Part shown: positions 6,785-9,931 of the stretch, one piece after another | How the letters are laid out: every line of letters starts with the position of its first letter | How positions within the stretch are numbered: the first letter of the stretch is position 1 | NCBI GenBank assembly: GCA_026398285.1 | Contig: JAPLTI010000182.1 | Span: 1-9,931 of the forward strand | From: Verrucomicrobiota bacterium | Lineage (GTDB): Bacteria; Verrucomicrobiota; Verrucomicrobiia; Chthoniobacterales; Terrimicrobiaceae | DNA: 9,931 nt | Reading direction: 5' to 3' | Notes under the pieces: generated by a model | What the model saw: the letters and a program-made list of their open reading frames with translations, nothing else | What the model was told of the DNA's origin: nothing | Database searches by the model: none | Translations under genes and position numbers: made by a program

Positions 6785-7005
6785 CCGACAGCACGTCGAG
6801 CAGCCTGCATCACTTCTTCGTGGGTGCGACCCTGCACCACACCGGATGAAAGCTCCTCGTCACGCCGAATAGCCTCCGCCAAAGCCTCACCATCCTTTGT
6901 CGCCTCCAGACCCGCATCGATGCTCTGCCAGAGAGCTTGGGCAAGGGACACTCGCTCGGAAATCGGCAGCGCCATGGCTTCGACCGTAAGCTGTTGAGTG
7001 GACAT
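6775..7005 (-). CDS. Antitoxin, addiction-module component family (Unstab_antitox-like)
   Basis: 76-residue acidic protein. The N-terminal half (LTVEAMALPISERVSLAQAL, then WQSID) matches the short 'putative addiction module component' family (TIGR02574/Pfam Unstab_antitox), in which an 'ALxLPxxERxxLAxxLxxSLD' pattern is the hallmark. The C-terminal half (EEVMQAARRAV) would wrap the toxin. It overlaps the toxin start by 10 bp. The ATG at 7003-7005 lacks a Shine-Dalgarno sequence and lies six bases after a good -10 element, suggesting a leaderless mRNA. Such antitoxins usually neutralise their toxin by binding. No DNA-binding motif is obvious, so autoregulation is uncertain. Confidence 0.88.
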   Translation of the reverse strand: MSTQQLTVEAMALPISERVSLAQALWQSIDAGLEATKDGEALAEAIRRDEELSSGVVQGRTHEEVMQAARRAVGCA

Positions 7006-7011
7006 GTCAGA

Positions 7012-7040
7012 AAATTAGCCTTTCAAGATACCTCGGTCAA
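7012..7040 (-). promoter_or_regulatory. Sigma70-type promoter for the toxin-antitoxin operon
   Basis: Read on the minus strand, TTGACC (7040-7035) is followed by exactly 17 bp and TAATTT (7017-7012). Five of six bases match at -35 and four of six at -10, with ideal spacing. Only six bases separate the -10 from the antitoxin ATG, so transcription would begin at or next to the start codon. Confidence 0.6.
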
Positions 7041-7151
7041 CAAAACGGCTGAGAGAGGATTGGGGCAAAAGCGGTCGGAGATACAGCGGAGCCTGCCTGC
7101 CCGGATGGCGCGACCTCGCACTGATCTTTCCACGCTGGAACGAAGGCTGTT

Positions 7152-9518
7152 TTAGACTTCGCCGGCTTGTTTGGAGCTGATTTTGATGAGGCTGACGGTG
7201 GCTCCGCTGCAGGTGCCGTCTTTGTGGAGGAAGGGCGTGGCGCGGAGGAGGATTTTTTCTCCTTCGGAGGCGGGGAGGAGGGCTTCGACGCGTTTTTCAC
7301 CGGAGAGGATGCGGCGGGCGGCTTCGGCGGCGTGGGCGAGGAGGGGATGTGCGAGGGCTGTGATTTCACGGCCGATGTCGTGGGGGAGGATGCCGGTCTT
7401 GGCGGCGGCTTTGGGCGTGAATCTCCGGATACGGAGTCCGTTATCGAGGAAAATGGTGGCGATGTCGGTGCTGGCGATGAAGTTGTCGAGGTCCTCGTTC
7501 GCTTGGGTGATGTCGGCGATTTTGGTTTGGTGCTCGTTGTTGAGGGTTTGGAGTTCCTCGTTGACGGTTTCGAGTTCTTCGTTGGCGCTTTGAAGTTCTT
7601 CGTTCGAGGCCTGGAGCTCTTCGTTGGATGTTTGGAGTTCCTCGTTGGAAGCTTCGAGTTCCTCGATGGCGGCCTTGAGGCGCATTTTACTGGCGCGGAG
7701 TTCCTCTTCGAGATCGGCGATGCGGAGCATGCTTTCCTTGAGGTCGAAGGGCGAGTTTTCGAGAGGCAGGCTTTTTTCCATTTCTTCCAGAAAGACCAAA
7801 AGAAAAACCCTGTCCTGGCCGGGTGACCGGAAGGATTCCACGAGGACATTCACGGAGCCCTGGGGTGTTTCGACGGGGCCGTATTTGAAGGGGCGTCCCT
7901 CGTTCAATACCTTCCCTGCGGCAGCGTCGAGGCTGGCTGCGAAATCGCGCGGGAGGAGACTGGTGAGCTTGAGGCTGATTCGTCCCTCGGCCAAGGTGAC
8001 ATACTTCGCCGGAGTTCCAAAGCTGTAGAGGATATCCATCTGGTCGTTCAGCACGAAGCAGGTGGGGATGGTGTTTTTTTTCCGGAAAAGGTGGTCATGG
8101 GCATCCAGGGTCTCGAAGTCGTTTTGGAGTTCGCCGAGGCTTTCGCTGAGGCCGAGGGCGAGAACGCCTTCGGGGCGGAGGGCGTAGTGGAGGATCGAGA
8201 GCACGCGCTGCTGGGCGGCGGGTTGGAGATAGATGAGAACATTCCGGCAACTGACGAAGTCGATGCGCGTGAAGGGGGGATCCTTGAGGAGGTTGTGCTT
8301 GGCGAAGACGATGCGTTCGCGGACGGTGCGGCAGATCTGGTAATGATCGCCATGGCGGGTGAAGTATTTTTCGAGAAGGTCGGGGGCTATGTCGGCAGCG
8401 ATGGACTCGGGGTAGATCCCCTGCCCTGCGATCTCGGTGGGGCGGCTATCGAGGTCGGAGGCGAAGAAGCGGCAGGGTAGGTTGATTTCGCCCAACTCGC
8501 GGAGCACCTCCTCGAGAATGATGCCGATGGAGTAAACCTCCTCGCCTGTCGCGCAGCCGGGCACCCAGAAGCGGAGGGAGCGCCCGCCGGCGGAGCGCAC
8601 GAGACGGGGCAGCACATTTTTGCGGAGGTTCTCAAAAACTTCGGGATCGCGAAAAAACCGGGTCACGCTGATGAGCATATCCTTGGCGAGATTCTCGCAC
8701 TCGGCGGGGTCTTTTTTCAGGAGAGCGACATACTCCTCGAAGTTGGAAATGTGGCGAATGCCCATGCGGCGCTCGATGCGGCGGTTCACCGTCTCGTTTT
8801 TGTAGGCTCCGAGATCGAAGCCGGTATGCCTTTTGAGCAGGCTGGTGAGGCTCCGCATGGCACTCTGGTCCTCATCGATGGACTCCGCGAGGACGGGGGG
8901 AATGGAAATCTCATGGCGCACAAGCCGCACCACCTCGTTCGCGAGCTGGGCAGGAGGGAGCACATAATCCGCCGTGCCGGTCAAAAGCACACTGGCAGCC
9001 ATGCCGCCGAATGCCGCCGAGGCGGGTTCCTGCACGCAGACAATGCCGCCGGCCTGTTTCAAGACACGCGCCCCCTGTGTTCCGTCGCTGCCGGCACCGG
9101 AGAGTATGATGGCGAGGGATTCCGGTTCGCAGGCAGCGGCGAGGGATTCCAGAAGTGTGTCAATGAGGATGGGGGTGCCATGCGCCGGCAGTGGACCTTT
9201 TTCAACAAGGCGGCGGTCTTCGATTCCAAACAAATGGCCGGGAGGGAGGACATGGATTTTCCCCGGCTTGAGGCAGGTGCCGGGATCGGCCCACATGGCA
9301 GGCAGACCGCCCTCGCGCGAGAGGATATCAACAAGGTGGCTCTTGCCTGCGGGTGGAAAATGGCTGGCAACCACGAAGGCAACCTGAAGATCGCCGGGAA
9401 TCTCCGCAAAAAAGGCACCGAGGGCCTCGACGCCTCCGGCTGAACAACCGACGACCGCGATCGGGAATTTTTTCGAATCGGGGGAGTTTTCAATCGCGCT
9501 TGGGGTGCTATCTGACAT
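7152..9518 (-). CDS. CheB-CheR fusion with coiled coil and C-terminal PAS domain, no kinase
   Basis: 788-residue predicted cytoplasmic signalling protein. Domains in order: a CheB methylesterase (about 18-200) with its catalytic triad in GCSAGG (Ser26), ASHFPP (His53) and SGAGSDGTQG (Asp145); a CheR methyltransferase (about 220-480) with NRRIERRM, TRFFRD (286-291), the S-adenosylmethionine site FWVPGCATGEEVY (317-329) and DFVSCRNVLIYL (420-431); a degenerate PAS-like segment (about 485-580); a long coiled coil (about 595-678) with five NEEL heptads; and a PAS domain (about 680-785) starting STDIATIFLDNGLRIRRF. The CheB part lacks the usual N-terminal receiver, so phosphorylation control by CheA is absent. 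The protein also ends after PAS, whereas many relatives continue into a histidine kinase. Its ATG directly abuts the stop of the response regulator gene (TAAATG), without a clear ribosome site, implying coupling. Both enzymatic cores look complete; the methylated partner is not in the window. Confidence 0.95.
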   Translation of the reverse strand: MSDSTPSAIENSPDSKKFPIAVVGCSAGGVEALGAFFAEIPGDLQVAFVVASHFPPAGKSHLVDILSREGGLPAMWADPGTCLKPGKIHVLPPGHLFGIEDRRLVEKGPLPAHGTPILIDTLLESLAAACEPESLAIILSGAGSDGTQGARVLKQAGGIVCVQEPASAAFGGMAASVLLTGTADYVLPPAQLANEVVRLVRHEISIPPVLAESIDEDQSAMRSLTSLLKRHTGFDLGAYKNETVNRRIERRMGIRHISNFEEYVALLKKDPAECENLAKDMLISVTRFFRDPEVFENLRKNVLPRLVRSAGGRSLRFWVPGCATGEEVYSIGIILEEVLRELGEINLPCRFFASDLDSRPTEIAGQGIYPESIAADIAPDLLEKYFTRHGDHYQICRTVRERIVFAKHNLLKDPPFTRIDFVSCRNVLIYLQPAAQQRVLSILHYALRPEGVLALGLSESLGELQNDFETLDAHDHLFRKKNTIPTCFVLNDQMDILYSFGTPAKYVTLAEGRISLKLTSLLPRDFAASLDAAAGKVLNEGRPFKYGPVETPQGSVNVLVESFRSPGQDRVFLLVFLEEMEKSLPLENSPFDLKESMLRIADLEEELRASKMRLKAAIEELEASNEELQTSNEELQASNEELQSANEELETVNEELQTLNNEHQTKIADITQANEDLDNFIASTDIATIFLDNGLRIRRFTPKAAAKTGILPHDIGREITALAHPLLAHAAEAARRILSGEKRVEALLPASEGEKILLRATPFLHKDGTCSGATVSLIKISSKQAGEV
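7542..7646 (-). repeat. Five tandem 21-bp units encoding NEEL heptads of the coiled coil
   Basis: On the coding strand, five diverged 21-bp units encode residues 625-659, each beginning Asn-Glu-Glu-Leu (Asn at 625, 632, 639, 646 and 653). Each unit is one seven-residue heptad of the helix joining CheR to the PAS domain. The pattern is known in this fusion family; unit number could vary by slippage. Confidence 0.85.
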
Positions 9519-9931
9519 TTACGCCAAGCTAACGGAAAAATTGTTTTCCGCCATACTTTGTCTTGCAATCCAATCAGCTGCCATGGCGATGAGGTGCGAG
9601 GCAGTGGTGGCGTGGAGCTTTTCCTTGATGTGGGCGCGGTGGGTTTCGACCGTCTTCGGACTAAGGTTCAGGCGCCTGGCGATATCTTGGGTGGCGACGC
9701 CCTCGCCGATGAGTTTGAAAACCTCGAATTCTCTGGGACTGAGCGCGTCGGGACCGGACTGCTTGTTTTTCGACCGGTGGGAGAGAAACTCCAGCAACTG
9801 CCCGGCGATGGCCTTGCTCACATAAATGTGGCCGCGCAGCACGGTGTGAATGGCCTCGAGCACCTTGTCGCTGTGCTCGCTCTTCATGATGTATCCTCGT
9901 GCGCCGATCTCCAGCGCCCGCCGGGCGTAGC
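9519..9931 (-). CDS. LuxR-type (NarL/FixJ) response regulator, N-terminus cut by the window edge
   Basis: The visible part covers 136 residues. It opens with the end of a receiver domain, ALEIGARGYIMKSE, which carries the conserved phospho-switch lysine, and continues through a linker to a LuxR/GerE helix-turn-helix (LSPREFEVFKLI, then LSPKTVETHRAHIKEKL). The reading frame is open to the window edge, so the internal ATG at 9885-9887 is not the start. About 90 residues of receiver, including the phospho-acceptor Asp, are expected beyond the edge. It should act as a phosphorylation-dependent transcription factor in the cytoplasm. Its TAA touches the ATG of the CheB-CheR-PAS gene, so the two are almost certainly one operon. 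The cognate kinase is not visible. Confidence 0.95.
   Translation of the reverse strand, partial: YARRALEIGARGYIMKSEHSDKVLEAIHTVLRGHIYVSKAIAGQLLEFLSHRSKNKQSGPDALSPREFEVFKLIGEGVATQDIARRLNLSPKTVETHRAHIKEKLHATTASHLIAMAADWIARQSMAENNFSVSLA

Noticed and set aside
7128..7140. Inverted repeat TTCCA-CGC-TGGAA just past the CheB-CheR-PAS stop as a terminator
   Set aside because: The stem is only five pairs and no T-run follows on the minus strand, so it does not qualify as an intrinsic terminator.
7037..7849. Minus-strand frame of 270 codons rich in Ser, Pro and Lys
   Set aside because: It is a frame-shifted reading of the CheB-CheR-PAS gene, whose frame holds all catalytic motifs. The low-complexity content comes from the heptad repeat region.
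8751..9443. Plus-strand frame of 230 codons opposite the CheB part
   Set aside because: It is antisense to the CheB catalytic domain, has no promoter or ribosome site and resembles no family.
1..9931. CRISPR array, insertion sequence or phage genes
   Set aside because: No regularly spaced repeats, transposase motifs, terminal inverted repeats or phage structural genes were seen. The only tandem repeat is coding.

Overview
The window is GC-rich, densely packed bacterial DNA, apparently chromosomal. Gene order, protein style and use of a TTG start would fit a Gram-negative of the PVC group, with Verrucomicrobiota the best guess. That placement is an inference from protein resemblance, because no phylogenetic marker such as rRNA is present. 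Two genes run off the edges: mnmG loses its C-terminus at the left, and a LuxR-type response regulator loses its N-terminus at the right.

Left part (1-2358, minus strand): a small secreted protein with a possible OB fold is followed after one base by mnmG, the FAD enzyme for tRNA wobble-uridine modification. mnmG appears to use a TTG start. Middle part (2487-6151, plus strand): a tight run of four genes ends at a tRNA. The genes encode a parvulin-type peptidyl-prolyl isomerase lipoprotein, a beta-hydroxyacid dehydrogenase-like NADP oxidoreductase, the folate-binding Fe-S maintenance protein YgfZ and a secreted cyclophilin. The last three are joined by ATGA start/stop overlaps. tRNA-Tyr(GUA) follows 19 bp later. 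The two isomerases belong to unrelated families and both should act outside the cytoplasm, so this looks like an envelope-protein folding operon carrying two cytoplasmic housekeeping genes.

Region 6152-6487 holds no recognisable gene. It contains a hairpin directly after the tRNA and a T-rich palindrome. Next comes a type II toxin-antitoxin pair on the minus strand (Unstab_antitox-like antitoxin, ParE-like toxin) with a good sigma70-type promoter so close to the antitoxin start that the mRNA may be leaderless.

Right part (7152-9931, minus strand): a NarL/FixJ-type response regulator is followed with zero intergenic bases by a 788-residue CheB-CheR-coiled coil-PAS fusion. The fusion has no receiver domain on CheB and no histidine kinase at its C-terminus. 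No chemoreceptor, CheA or CheW gene is in view, so this looks like a signalling module rather than a classical chemotaxis cluster.

I did not find a clearly new kind of system. The items most worth a second look are the response regulator/CheB-CheR-PAS pair, the two-isomerase operon, and the grouping of folate- and tRNA-related genes (mnmG, ygfZ, tRNA-Tyr).
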